Positions 7,608-16,979 of a DNA stretch of 64,000 nucleotides are shown one piece after another. The stretch comes from an uncultured Pseudomonadales bacterium (GTDB taxonomy: Bacteria; Pseudomonadota; Gammaproteobacteria; Pseudomonadales; Azotimanducaceae). The position numbers and the translations under genes are program-made. Within the stretch, counting starts at the first letter, position 1; each line of letters begins with the position of its first letter. Below the pieces are notes generated by a model. That model had not been told where the DNA came from and did no database searches. It saw only the letters and a list, made by a program, of their open reading frames with translations. The stretch lies in NCBI GenBank assembly GCA_958296295.1, contig OY282460.1, forward strand, positions 2,728,001 to 2,792,000, read 5' to 3'.

Positions 7608-10600
7608 ATGATTCGAGCCACTGTGATCAGAGGAGTCGCGTTCGGTCTCGTCGTGTCGGTGCTTGGGGGGGCGACCGCATATGTTTTGCTCCAAGGGGAG
7701 TCCCCGCCCGACGAAGAGGCGCTGGGCGAAGCGCTGCGGACGCGGGCGGCGGCCATGGCGCGAATCGCCGCCGAGAGCGCGGGAACCGTCGCGGCGCGCC
7801 GCCAAGAGTCGCCGGACGCCGACGACGACGCGCCAGCCACCACTGTCAAGGCGCCGGCGCCACCCGAAGGCTACGCCTTTCCGACTTTCCACCAGATGGC
7901 GGCGCGGCGCATGGCCCCGACCCCGGCAGCGGACAAACCGGACACGGATGCCGGACCGGACTGGCTGAAGACGCCCGCGGCCCGCCACAGACTTGCCGAA
8001 CAAGCCGCCGCCGCTGGACGCGAATGGGCGTTCGGATGGGTGCGGCTGGCCGACGGCGTGGCCCAGCCGGAGGCGGAACGGGCGTTGCGCGGCGCCGGAG
8101 CGTTCGTGGTCGGCGCCGCCGGGGACCTGTTGCGCGCCCGGTTGCCCGCCGACGCCGACCGGCTCGCCGCCATCGCCCGGCTGCCCGAAGTGGCCGGCGT
8201 CGGCGCGGCGCCGAGGGAAGCGAAAGTGCCGCCGCAACTCGTCGCCGAGGCGCTTGAGCGGCCATTCGGGGATCGGGCGCCCGTGTTCGTCACGTTGATG
8301 GCGGACGACGCCGACGGGCGCTGGCGCCGCGCGATCGAGGACATGGGCGCCCAGGCGGGCTGGTTCGACACCGACACCAGGGCCTACGCGGTCACCATGC
8401 CCTACGACATCCTGGACGATCTCGCCGACGCGGACTTCGTGCTCGCCGTCGAGCCGGTCGGCAGCGTTCGCGCGGCGTTGCACGCCGCCGGGCCGGCCAT
8501 GGGCGTGGACGCGCTGCGAACGCGCGACGCGGCCACCGGGCTGTTCTCCGGCATCGGCGGCGCTTCCGTGCCTATCGGCGTCATGGACTCGGGATTGAAC
8601 ATCAGCCACTTGGACATCGCCTCGAACCGGCGCAGCGTCTGCGGAGGGAACTTCGAGCCGCGATCCACGCCGCGCCAAGAGGATCAGGAGCTTTGGCTCG
8701 ACAGCATCGGCCACGGCACCCATGTGACCGGCATCCTCGTTGGCAACGGCGCCGTGGATCCGCGGCGCGCCGGCATGGCGCCTTTGGTGCGCGACATTCG
8801 TTTCGCGAAAGCCATCAGCTCGGGCGGCACCGGCTCCGCCATCGGCTGGAGCCGCGCCCAAGACTGGCTTTCCCGGCCGACCGCTTGCAACCGCCAACCC
8901 GCCTTGAAGCCTTTGGTGCTCAACTCCAGCCTCGGCGTGACGGCCACGCTTTGGGAAGCGCGCTCCATCGTGGAGAGGAAGGTGGACGCGGTGGTCTGGC
9001 GCGCCCGCCAACTCTACGCCATAGCCGCCGGCAACTCGGACGTCCGCGGCCTCGTGAGCTACGCCGTGGCCAAGAACACCCTGGCCGTGGGCGCGGCGCA
9101 GAACAACGGCAAGATCGCGAGTTTCAGCAGCCGCGGACCCACGGCGGACGGACGCCTCTTTCCCCACGTGGTGGGAACCGGCGTCGGCATCGCGGCACCG
9201 TTCGGACGCGGAAGCGAGCGGGACTACGCGATCTCCTCCGGCACGAGCATGGCCTCGCCGGCCGTGGCCGGGGTGGCCGCGCTGGTCATGGACGCCGTGC
9301 CGGCGCTGCGCGAGAAGCCGGCGGCTGTGCGCGCCTTGCTGATGGCCAGCGCCGTGAAGCCCGACGCCTACTTCGAGCGGCGCGACGTGCCTTGGCTCCT
9401 CACGGCGGGCCGCGGGCGGTTCCGCCTGGACAACGGGGACGGCCCCGGAACGCTGCAAAACATCTACGGGCTTGGCAAGGTGTCGGCGCGAACCAGCGTT
9501 CTCGGCCGCGATGCCGAAGACGGGTGGGTCGGCGGCGCGGCCGCGATGACGGTGGAGGCGGACTCGTTCGGCTACCAGGACATCGTGGTGCCGGCGGGCG
9601 CGAGCAGACTCGACGTGGTGCTGACCTGGGACGAGCCGGCCGCGGAAACGATCACGAACTCCGTGCTGCACGATTTGGATCTGTGGCTGGACCGCGGCGC
9701 GACCTGCGCGCCCGACGCGGGCGCCTGCGGCGATCGCGCGTCGCGCTCGCGGATCGACAACGTGGAATGGGTGATCCTGCCAAATCCGCAACCGGGCGCC
9801 TACCGGCTGAAAGCCGTGCCGCACCGCGTGTTCGGCACGGCGCCGCGGGCCGGAATCGCGTGGACGGTGATTCGGGGCCCGTCCACGCCGACGTTGGCGG
9901 TGGCGGCCGACCAGGAGGTGGTCAACGCGGACGCGGGGCGCGCCTTCGATGTCGATCTCACGGTCTCCGTGAACGGCTACGTGGCGACCGGCACCACCTT
10001 GCGCGTCGACTGCCGCTCCCCGGCCGGGGGTTCGGCTTGTTCGATGGTCGAGTTCATCGTTCCGCACGCCAGCAGCGCATCGCGCGAAGACGGCTTGTCG
10101 CGCCCGCTGACCGGCGAATCCGGCGAAAGCGTCGGCGTCGGCGAAGTCGGCGCCGGCGAACAGCAGCGGCTGCGCCTGCGCTTCAAGGCCCGCGGCGAGG
10201 CGGAGAACTTCCGCTTGCATTTCACCGCCAACGCCTGGAACGGCACGGCCGGGGCCACATCCGTGGAAGTGCGCGTCGGCGACTCCGCCAACGCCGCCCC
10301 CGGACCCGTGGAACGTCCGCCCAACGACGACTTCGCGGCCGCCACCCTCCTCGCGGGCGAGCGCGGCGCCGCGGCGCCGGCGCACGTTCTGCTGGCCACC
10401 GCAGAGCCCGGCGAGCCCGCGCTGCAAGACGAAAGCGAGACGCGCCCGCGGTCGGTCTGGTACCGATGGAACGCGCCCGCCACCGGCCTCGCCCAGTTCA
10501 CCATCGCCCAAGCGGATCCGGGCGAGCTGTCGGACGATGTGTCCCTCGATCTGTACCGCGGCGACGCGCTTGTCTCGCTGACGCGGCTCGCGTTCCCGAA

Positions 10601-13121
10601 GCTCGGTGGCGGCATGACCTTCTTCGCCGAGGCCGGCGAGAACTATCTCATCCGTCTGAGCATCCGTTCGAATGTGGTTCCCGACCCCGGCGTGGACGAG
10701 CCGCCGCGCGGCGGAACCGCGCCGGTCCAATTGCGCTGGGCGCCCGGCGGCACCCCCGTCAACGACGACTTCGCGCAAGCCGTGGCGCTGGGGGACGGCG
10801 CCGCCATCGAGGGCAACAACCAAGGCGCGACCTTGGAGGAGGGCGAGCTGGTCGGCGAGGACTTTGCGCTGACCACCTATGTTCAGGACGGCATCGCGGC
10901 GAGCGTCTGGTACCGCTGGACAGCCCCAAAGACCGCGGACTGGCGTTTCGAGGTGAACCGTCGGCACCTGCGTGTGCTCGCGTTCGCCGGCGACGACGTG
11001 GCCATGGCGCGGCTGGTCTCCGGCGCCGCCCGACAGCAGGCCGCTTTCCCGGCGCGCCAAGGCAAGGAGTACCACATCGCCGTGGTGGCGGAGAGCGCTC
11101 TGTACGGCGGCACGGACTTCCGTCTGAGCTGGGCGGAGGGCGCGCGCCCGGGTTCGCCCCACGACGACTTCGCCCACGCCGAGCTCGTGGCCGCGCCACT
11201 GCACAGGAGCCGTTTCGACGTCAACAGCGCCACCGTGGAGCCCGGGGAGCCCGCCGCGACCGGCGTGCGCACCGCGTGGTGGAGCTGGGAAGCGCCGGCG
11301 GATGGCGAGTTCACCTGGCATGCGGGCACGAACTATCACGAGCTGGTCCAGTTCTTTGGTTTCGTGTTCGAGATCCCCGCGAACTTCGCCATGCGTTTCG
11401 CCGCGTTCACAGGCGAATCCCTGGCAACGCTGACGCCGCTCGCGGTCCGCGGCACGGACGGACTGGCCCACACCGAGTTCACGTTCGACGCCGTGGCGGG
11501 GGAGCGCTACTGGTTCTCCATCGGTTTGCCCCGGGACGCCGCGTTGGCGGCGGTGCCGACGGACATCGACGTCCACTTCCGCTGGGGCCCGACACCGGCG
11601 AACGATTCGCTCGCCCAAGCCGCCGCTTTGGAAGGCGCCAGCGGCGCCGTTGGCGGTTCCAACGAGTTCGCCACCGTGGAGCTTGGCGAAAAGACCGGCG
11701 CCCATGGCGACTCGTCGCTCTGGTGGACATGGCAGCCGCCAGCCGGCGACACCTGGTACCGCTTCGCGCTGGAAACCGGTCGCGGCGTTCTCACCGTGTA
11801 CAAGATGACCGGCGCGGGGTTCGAGGGCTTGGAGTTGGTCGCCGTGAGCCAAGAACCCGTGGGCCCGCACGAGGCCATCTTCCGAGCCGAGCAAGGCGCG
11901 CGCTACGTCATCCGGCTGGGCGCGCTCTATCTGGACATCGACGAGAGTCAACGCGGCGCGCGTGGCGACTTCGAGATCCGCTGGGAGGTGAACGGCCCGC
12001 CGGTCTGGCTGCTGTACGCCGGCCAGGCAACGGGCACCGTGCCGAACGACGACGGCGTGCCGCTGGATCTGCCGCGTGCGTTCGACGGCGCGTTCAATGC
12101 CGACGGCGCCGCGCTGTACGCGAACACCGTCCGCGGCCTGCGGGTCTTCCAACGCGACGCGGCCACCGGCGCCCTGACGTGGGCGCAAACGTTGGATCCG
12201 GTCGGCCCCAGGCCGGACGCCTTGCTTTGGGACCAGGATTCGCGGTCGCTGATCACCGGCTCTTGCGCTGGATGGCACACGTTCGCCGCCGGCGCCGATG
12301 CCGACGGGGTGCCCACGCTCGCCCACGCGGGCGCGATGGGCGGCGTCGCGCCGTGCGCGAGTTCGTGGGACGGGGGGATCAGTCAGCACCCGGGCCGACT
12401 GACGTTCCTGACGCCTGGACGCGCGTTCGTCTCGCTGGTGCAGGCGGGCCGCGCCATCGAAACCCACGCCTTGGACGAGCAGCGCGCTTCGCTCGCGCTG
12501 GTCGACAGCTTGGGCTACTTCGACTTCCAGCACGCCGCCGCGCACGGGGACGGAGTACACGTGTACGCGGCCGCCGACGATCAGCTGCTCGTGCTGCGAC
12601 GCGACGAAGCGGGCGCATTGCGCGTGACGATGGCGCTGGGCGACGGCGACGGCGAGTTCGGCGCCGAGATCCAGGGCATGACGTCCCTGCGGATGCTCGC
12701 CGTCGACAACAGCGGCGAGCACCTGTTCGCGTTCGCCGAACAAGGGTTGCGCACGCTGGCGTTCGATCTGCGGGAAGACCCCTCGCGCCCGCGCTTCATG
12801 GGGGGCGTTCGCGTCCAAGCAGGCCCGTCCTACCGTCAGCCTGCCGACTACGACGAATGCCTCAGCGCGCAAGTGCGCAACACCACGCCCGCCGTGGACG
12901 TGTTCTGCACGTGGTTCGCCTACACCGTCGCCTTGCGGCCCGACGGCAGCCTGCGACAAACGGACTACGTCCAACCGACAAAGCGGGATCGAATGGGGAA
13001 CCTGATTCCGAGCCACAGCCTAGCTGATCACGTGGGCTTGGCGAGCCCCGACGGCAAGCACATCTACACCTTCTACGGTTTGTTCCAGATCACGATATAC
13101 GAACGCTTCGAGAGCCTTTGA
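7608..13121 (+). CDS. Very large membrane-anchored or secreted S8 (subtilisin-like) serine protease with repeats and propeller-like tail
   Basis: An 1837-residue protein. A hydrophobic signal or anchor segment (about residues 8-28) is followed by a pro-region. The peptidase S8 domain has its triad at Asp327 (VMDSGLN), His369 (GHGTHVTG) and Ser547 (SGTSMASPAVAG). A beta-sandwich domain follows. Then come four repeats beginning at about residues 904, 1047, 1182 and 1327, each opening with a variant of PxNDDFAxAxxL and containing a W-x-W (YRW, WSW, WTW) core and an E-x-GE element. From about residue 1490 the sequence resembles beta-propeller blades of the lactonase type (AFNADGAALYANTVRGLRVF). 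Substrate unknown. The gene stands alone, with a candidate promoter upstream and a small hairpin (13141-13158) after its stop. Confidence 0.88.
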   Translation: MIRATVIRGVAFGLVVSVLGGATAYVLLQGESPPDEEALGEALRTRAAAMARIAAESAGTVAARRQESPDADDDAPATTVKAPAPPEGYAFPTFHQMAARRMAPTPAADKPDTDAGPDWLKTPAARHRLAEQAAAAGREWAFGWVRLADGVAQPEAERALRGAGAFVVGAAGDLLRARLPADADRLAAIARLPEVAGVGAAPREAKVPPQLVAEALERPFGDRAPVFVTLMADDADGRWRRAIEDMGAQAGWFDTDTRAYAVTMPYDILDDLADADFVLAVEPVGSVRAALHAAGPAMGVDALRTRDAATGLFSGIGGASVPIGVMDSGLNISHLDIASNRRSVCGGNFEPRSTPRQEDQELWLDSIGHGTHVTGILVGNGAVDPRRAGMAPLVRDIRFAKAISSGGTGSAIGWSRAQDWLSRPTACNRQPALKPLVLNSSLGVTATLWEARSIVERKVDAVVWRARQLYAIAAGNSDVRGLVSYAVAKNTLAVGAAQNNGKIASFSSRGPTADGRLFPHVVGTGVGIAAPFGRGSERDYAISSGTSMASPAVAGVAALVMDAVPALREKPAAVRALLMASAVKPDAYFERRDVPWLLTAGRGRFRLDNGDGPGTLQNIYGLGKVSARTSVLGRDAEDGWVGGAAAMTVEADSFGYQDIVVPAGASRLDVVLTWDEPAAETITNSVLHDLDLWLDRGATCAPDAGACGDRASRSRIDNVEWVILPNPQPGAYRLKAVPHRVFGTAPRAGIAWTVIRGPSTPTLAVAADQEVVNADAGRAFDVDLTVSVNGYVATGTTLRVDCRSPAGGSACSMVEFIVPHASSASREDGLSRPLTGESGESVGVGEVGAGEQQRLRLRFKARGEAENFRLHFTANAWNGTAGATSVEVRVGDSANAAPGPVERPPNDDFAAATLLAGERGAAAPAHVLLATAEPGEPALQDESETRPRSVWYRWNAPATGLAQFTIAQADPGELSDDVSLDLYRGDALVSLTRLAFPKLGGGMTFFAEAGENYLIRLSIRSNVVPDPGVDEPPRGGTAPVQLRWAPGGTPVNDDFAQAVALGDGAAIEGNNQGATLEEGELVGEDFALTTYVQDGIAASVWYRWTAPKTADWRFEVNRRHLRVLAFAGDDVAMARLVSGAARQQAAFPARQGKEYHIAVVAESALYGGTDFRLSWAEGARPGSPHDDFAHAELVAAPLHRSRFDVNSATVEPGEPAATGVRTAWWSWEAPADGEFTWHAGTNYHELVQFFGFVFEIPANFAMRFAAFTGESLATLTPLAVRGTDGLAHTEFTFDAVAGERYWFSIGLPRDAALAAVPTDIDVHFRWGPTPANDSLAQAAALEGASGAVGGSNEFATVELGEKTGAHGDSSLWWTWQPPAGDTWYRFALETGRGVLTVYKMTGAGFEGLELVAVSQEPVGPHEAIFRAEQGARYVIRLGALYLDIDESQRGARGDFEIRWEVNGPPVWLLYAGQATGTVPNDDGVPLDLPRAFDGAFNADGAALYANTVRGLRVFQRDAATGALTWAQTLDPVGPRPDALLWDQDSRSLITGSCAGWHTFAAGADADGVPTLAHAGAMGGVAPCASSWDGGISQHPGRLTFLTPGRAFVSLVQAGRAIETHALDEQRASLALVDSLGYFDFQHAAAHGDGVHVYAAADDQLLVLRRDEAGALRVTMALGDGDGEFGAEIQGMTSLRMLAVDNSGEHLFAFAEQGLRTLAFDLREDPSRPRFMGGVRVQAGPSYRQPADYDECLSAQVRNTTPAVDVFCTWFAYTVALRPDGSLRQTDYVQPTKRDRMGNLIPSHSLADHVGLASPDGKHIYTFYGLFQITIYERFESL

Positions 13122-13376
13122 CAGCGCGCCAAGGGCGTCAGCCACGGCCAACCGTGGCGCGCCGAGAAGGCGGAGATAGGCGCGTGTTTGGCTGCTCGGA
13201 CGGTGAAACCGCCGCGCCCGCACGCCCAGCAGGCTAGTTCGGTCGCCATGTAACCCGACCTGCGCCCTGTGCGCCGGTCGGACCGCGGCTCTCCCCGCAG
13301 CGCGGCCTACCAGTGGGTGGGCAAAGTCGAGAACAACCGTAGCCGGATGCGCTACTCCACAACACCCACGGCGCGT

Positions 13377-13407
13377 TTGTCGCATGGCCCGCCATCCGTG
13401 CGACAAT
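13377..13407 (+). promoter_or_regulatory. Candidate promoter with dyad before the small membrane protein and ybjQ
   Basis: TTGTCG at 13377-13382 and GACAAT at 13402-13407 are 19 bases apart, with a TG extended -10 element directly before the second box. The same stretch contains a perfect 7-base dyad, TGTCGCA (13379-13385) and TGCGACA (13399-13405), that could be bound by a dimeric regulator. The next start codon is at 13436 with an AAGGAGG ribosome binding site. The 300-base gap from 13122 holds no convincing gene. Confidence 0.35.
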
Positions 13408-13435
13408 CCGACGCGGCAAGGTCAAGGAGGGCGAC

Positions 13436-13666
13436 ATGGGCAACGCCAGTCCTTTGCGCGGCTTGGGTTGGCTGCTTCTCGTCGGCGGCGTGTTGTGCGC
13501 GGTCGGCGTTGGCTTGTACAGTTTGTTGTTCGATGACGAGACGTCTTTGGTCGCCATCGTCATCGTGCTTGGGATATACGGCGGCTTGGCGCTGCTGCTG
13601 CTCGCGGTGCTGCGGGATCGGCTGCGCGAACGCAAGACCGACAAATACACGGATGTGGAGCTCTGA
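13436..13666 (+). CDS. Small two-helix membrane protein, unknown function
   Basis: A 76-residue protein preceded by a strong AAGGAGG ribosome binding site. Two hydrophobic helices are evident: GWLLLVGGVLCAVGVGLYSL and VAIVIVLGIYGGLALLLLAV. An acidic FDDETS loop joins them, and the charged tail RDRLRERKTDKYTDVEL should be cytoplasmic. It lies 18 bases before a YbjQ-family gene and is probably cotranscribed with it. Similar small membrane proteins often accompany YbjQ genes, but I do not recognise a named family. Confidence is in its being a gene, not in any role. Confidence 0.7.
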   Translation: MGNASPLRGLGWLLLVGGVLCAVGVGLYSLLFDDETSLVAIVIVLGIYGGLALLLLAVLRDRLRERKTDKYTDVEL

Positions 13667-13684
13667 CGAAACGGGGAGACGCTC

Positions 13685-14014
13685 ATGCTAGCGGCAACCA
13701 CCGAGACCATCGCCGGCAAGCGCGTCGTCCAGACGTTGGGCGTCGCCCGCGGCAACACCATCCGCGCCCGGCATGTCGGGAAGGACATCCTGGCCGGCTT
13801 GCGCAACCTGGTCGGCGGCGAGATCCACGAGTTCACCAAGCTGGTGGCCGAGAGCCGCGAGCAGGCTTTCGATCGCATGATGGAGGATGCCGCCCGCATG
13901 GGCGCGGATGCCGTCGTCGGCGTGCGCTTCACCACGTCGGTGTTGATGGGCGGCGCTGCGGAACTGCTCGCCGTTGGCACCGCCGTGAAACTGGACGACC
14001 GGATCGGGGGCTGA
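13685..14014 (+). CDS. YbjQ/UPF0145 family protein (first copy)
   Basis: A 109-residue heavy-metal-binding-like domain protein of the YbjQ family. Recognisable features are the N-terminal TTTETIAGKRV type strand (here ATTETIAGKRVVQTLG), RARHVGKDILAGLRNLVGGE, the helix EFTKLVAESREQAFDRM and GADAVVGVRF. Members form pentamers in known structures; their role is not established. A second, diverged copy lies at 44474. The gene follows a small membrane protein by 18 bases and is convergent with trpE, whose stop is 75 bases away. Confidence 0.9.
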   Translation: MLAATTETIAGKRVVQTLGVARGNTIRARHVGKDILAGLRNLVGGEIHEFTKLVAESREQAFDRMMEDAARMGADAVVGVRFTTSVLMGGAAELLAVGTAVKLDDRIGG

Positions 14015-14089
14015 AGCACCGCGGTCGCGGTCGTCACGCGAACGCGCGGACTCCTCGGCGAACCGGCGAGCCCAAACGTCGGCGATCGA

Positions 14090-15577
14090 TCAGCCCGCGT
14101 CCTCGAAGTCCAATCCGGCCATGCGGGCGGCGCGAAAGATGGCGCGGCCCTTGTTCATGCTTTCCTTCCACTCCAAGCGCGGCTGGGAATCCGCCACGAT
14201 GCCGCCGCCGGCTTGAATGTAGAGCGTGCCGTCCATGACGATGGCCGTGCGGATGGCGATGGCGGTGTCCATGTTGCCGTTCCACGCAAGGTAGCCGATG
14301 GCGCCACCGTAGATGCCGCGCTTCACCGGCTCCAACTCGTCGATGATCTCCATCGCGCGGATTTTCGGCGCGCCGGAAAGCGTGCCCACCGGCAAGGTGG
14401 CCCGCAGCACGTCGATGGCGGTCTTGCCCGCCGCCAGCTCGCCGACGACGTTGGACGACAGATGCATCACGTGCGACAAACGCTCCACGACGAACTGCTC
14501 GGTCACCTTCACGGTGCCGATCTTGGCGATGCGTCCCACGTCGTTGCGGCCAAGGTCGATCAGCATCAGATGCTCGGCGAGCTCTTTGGGGTCGCTTCGG
14601 AGCTCGCGTTCCATGGCCAGATCGTCCTGTTCGTCCCGGCCGCGGCGGCGCGTGCCGGCGAGCGGCCGGTTGACGACCACGCCGTTCTCCAGCCGGGCCA
14701 GGATCTCCGGCGACGAGCTGACGATGTGGAAGTCCCCCAGATGCATGAACACCATGTACGGCGACGGGTTCAAGCTGCGCAACGCCCGATACAGGTTGAT
14801 GGGCGGCGCCGTGAACGGCACGGACATGCGCTGCGAAAGCACCACCTGCATCACGTCGCCGGCGCGGATGTAGTCGCGAATGCGCTCCACCGAGGCCATG
14901 AACTCCTCCCGCCCGAACGCCGATGCGAAGTCGCTCTCCTCCACCGCGCCGGCGCCGCCGGACGGCGGCACTTGCGGCGTCGCGTCGGTCAGCCGCCGGG
15001 CGCGGGCCGCCAAACGCGCCTTGGCGGCGGGCAAGGCGTCGGCGTCGGAAGCGTCGGCCAGGGTGACGAGTTTCATGCGGCTGGTGAGGTTGTCGAAGAC
15101 GACGACGTCCCGGGAGAGCATCAGCAGCATGTCCGGCGCCCCGAGATCGTCCGGCGGCGCGGATTCGGCAAGGCGCTTCTCCACATAGCGCACCGTGTCG
15201 TAGCCCAAATAACCGACCAATCCGCCGAAAAAACGCGGCAAACCGGGCAACTCCGGCACCTTGAAACGCCCAAGAAAGCGCTCCAGCGCGGCAAGCGGAT
15301 CCGCTGTTTCGGCCTCCTCCACCACCGCGCCGTCCCGGTAAACGGCGAAACGGCTGCCGGAGACGCGGATGATCGTGTTCGCGGGCAGCCCGATGATCGA
15401 ATACCGGCCCCACTTCTCGCCGCCTTGGGCGGCGGACTCGAAGAGGTACGTGAACGGCGCGTCGGCGATCTTCAAGTAGGTGGAAAGCGGCGTTTCCAAA
15501 TCCGCGAGGATGTCGAGGACCACAGGCACGTGGGTGTGGCCTTGCCGGACAAGGCGGTCGAATTCCTCCTGGTTCAT
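14090..15577 (-). CDS. trpE: Anthranilate synthase component I
   Basis: A 495-residue chorismate-binding enzyme that converts chorismate and ammonia to anthranilate, the first step of tryptophan synthesis. Conserved motifs are PFTYLFESAAQGGEKWGRYS (the tryptophan feedback-site region), ARGDVMQVVLSQ-type AGDVMQVVLSQRM, SPSPYM-type LNPSPYMVF, RPLAGTRRRG, AEHLMLIDLGRNDVGRI, TLPVGTLSGAPK and IYGGAIGYLAWNGNMDTAIA. The start is ATG 15577, leading an operon trpE-gph-rpe read leftward in which rpe and gph actually lie upstream (rpe, gph, trpE in transcription order). The glutamine amidotransferase TrpG is not in the window. Confidence 0.97.
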   Translation of the reverse strand: MNQEEFDRLVRQGHTHVPVVLDILADLETPLSTYLKIADAPFTYLFESAAQGGEKWGRYSIIGLPANTIIRVSGSRFAVYRDGAVVEEAETADPLAALERFLGRFKVPELPGLPRFFGGLVGYLGYDTVRYVEKRLAESAPPDDLGAPDMLLMLSRDVVVFDNLTSRMKLVTLADASDADALPAAKARLAARARRLTDATPQVPPSGGAGAVEESDFASAFGREEFMASVERIRDYIRAGDVMQVVLSQRMSVPFTAPPINLYRALRSLNPSPYMVFMHLGDFHIVSSSPEILARLENGVVVNRPLAGTRRRGRDEQDDLAMERELRSDPKELAEHLMLIDLGRNDVGRIAKIGTVKVTEQFVVERLSHVMHLSSNVVGELAAGKTAIDVLRATLPVGTLSGAPKIRAMEIIDELEPVKRGIYGGAIGYLAWNGNMDTAIAIRTAIVMDGTLYIQAGGGIVADSQPRLEWKESMNKGRAIFRAARMAGLDFEDAG

Positions 15578-15590
15578 GGCACCGGCGACA

Positions 15591-16235
15591 TCAGAGCAGC
15601 ACCGCCAGCGAATCGATCACCTGGTCCGCACCCATCGCGTCCGGGTCGCGCCCGTGGTTGTAGCCGTGGCGGTATACGACGACCGGACATCCCGCCGCCC
15701 GGGCGCACGCCACATCGGTTTCGGAATCGCCGACGAACAACGCTTCGGCCGGGCGGCGGCCAAGCCGCTCGCAAGCCAAGAGCGCCGGCGCGGCATCGGG
15801 CTTGGGCTTGGCGGCCGTGTCCCGTCCCACCACCGCCTGGAAGTACCTCGACAACGCCATGGCGTCGAGCAGGCTCTCGCTCAAGGCCGCCAGCTTGTTC
15901 GTCACCACCGCCAACGGCGCCCGCGCCGCCAGCCGGTCCAACGTCTCCACCACCGTCGGGTAGGGCTCGGAGAAGTCGGCGATGTGCGCCGCGTAGTCGT
16001 CGATGCATACCGCCTGCAACTCGTCCAAGCGCCCTACCGCGACAGGCTCGTCGTGGTGGGCGAAAGCGGCGCTCAGCATGGCGCGGACGCCGTGCCCCAC
16101 CCAATGGCGCGTCAACGCCATATCCACGGGGCCAAGACCCGCCCCGGCCAGCGTGCGGTTGAGCGCGCGCATGAGATCCGGCGCGGTGTCCACCAGCGTG
16201 CCGTCCAGATCGAAAAGGTACGCGCCCGGCCGCAC
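15591..16235 (-). CDS. gph: Phosphoglycolate phosphatase (HAD family)
   Basis: A 214-residue HAD hydrolase that removes the phosphate from 2-phosphoglycolate, a by-product of DNA end repair and metabolism. The nucleophile motif is LFDLDGTLVDTAPDL, motif II is VVTNK, motif III is the Lys in KPKPDAAP, and motif IV is FVGDSETDVACARAAG. The cap-domain sequence RHWVGHGVRAML is typical of Gph. It sits 15 bases downstream of rpe and 13 bases upstream of trpE, the usual gammaproteobacterial rpe-gph-trpE order, so cotranscription is likely. Confidence 0.95.
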   Translation of the reverse strand: MRPGAYLFDLDGTLVDTAPDLMRALNRTLAGAGLGPVDMALTRHWVGHGVRAMLSAAFAHHDEPVAVGRLDELQAVCIDDYAAHIADFSEPYPTVVETLDRLAARAPLAVVTNKLAALSESLLDAMALSRYFQAVVGRDTAAKPKPDAAPALLACERLGRRPAEALFVGDSETDVACARAAGCPVVVYRHGYNHGRDPDAMGADQVIDSLAVLL

Positions 16236-16250
16236 GGTCCGCGGTTCCCC

Positions 16251-16964
16251 TCACCCGCGGCGGTTGGCGGCACCGGCCGCTAGAGCGCGCAAGGCCGCGA
16301 TGGCCCGCCGATAGTCCTCGGCGCGCCTGGGTGCCTTGTTTGGCGCGCCGAAAACGGCCGAGCCGGCCACGAACCCGTCCGCGCCGGCCGCCGCCGCCGC
16401 GCCAACGGTGTCTTGATTGATGCCGCCGTCTATCGCCAAGCGGATGTTTCGACCACTGGCATCAATGAGCTCCCGTGCGACGTGGACATTCTCCAACGCC
16501 GAAGGCATGAACGCTTGGCCACCGAAACCCGGGCGCACGGACATGACGAGCACCGTGTCCACGGCATCAAGGAGCGGCGCGACCGCGTCCGGCGAATCGT
16601 CCGGATTGACCGCCAGCCCGGCCTTGGCCCCGCCGGCGCGAATCGCCGCAAGCGCGCCGGCAGGGTCTTCGTCCGCGTCCGGGTGGATGGTGATCCCATC
16701 CGCTCCGGCGGCCAGAAAGTCGTCGATCAGCCGGTTCACCGGCCGCACCATCAAATGCACATCCACTGGCGCGCACGAACCGCGACTTCGCAGGCTGCGC
16801 AGCACCAGCGGCCCCACGGTCAGGTTCGGCACATAGTGGTTGTCCATCACGTCGAAGTGGATGGCGTCGGCGCCGGCGGCCATCACGTCGTCCACCTCTT
16901 GGCCGAGCGCCGCGAAGTCCGCGGCGAGGATGGAAGGCGCTATCCAAACGGCCATGTTCGCCAC
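16251..16964 (-). CDS. rpe: Ribulose-phosphate 3-epimerase
   Basis: A 237-residue TIM-barrel enzyme interconverting ribulose 5-phosphate and xylulose 5-phosphate in the pentose phosphate pathway. It shows IAPSILAADFAALGQEV, the metal-binding HFDVMDNHYVPNLTVGP, VDVHLMV, the phosphate-binding VMSVRPGFGGQ and the catalytic IDGGINQDT. Length is slightly above the usual 225 residues because of a C-terminal Ala-rich extension. It is the first gene of rpe-gph-trpE and follows the GCS2 ligase gene by 15 bases. Confidence 0.96.
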   Translation of the reverse strand: MANMAVWIAPSILAADFAALGQEVDDVMAAGADAIHFDVMDNHYVPNLTVGPLVLRSLRSRGSCAPVDVHLMVRPVNRLIDDFLAAGADGITIHPDADEDPAGALAAIRAGGAKAGLAVNPDDSPDAVAPLLDAVDTVLVMSVRPGFGGQAFMPSALENVHVARELIDASGRNIRLAIDGGINQDTVGAAAAAGADGFVAGSAVFGAPNKAPRRAEDYRRAIAALRALAAGAANRRG

Positions 16965-16979
16965 TGTGCTCAGCGGGCG

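Noticed and set aside
7560..13027. Long opposite-strand frame (1818 codons) and a shifted frame (1444 codons) over the S8 protease gene
   Set aside because: They are shadow frames produced by high GC at third positions. They lack motifs, and the S8 frame carries a full catalytic triad and repeats.
13020..13406. 128-codon minus frame between the protease and the small membrane gene
   Set aside because: No motif, basic composition, and overlaps a likely promoter and the protease 3' end.
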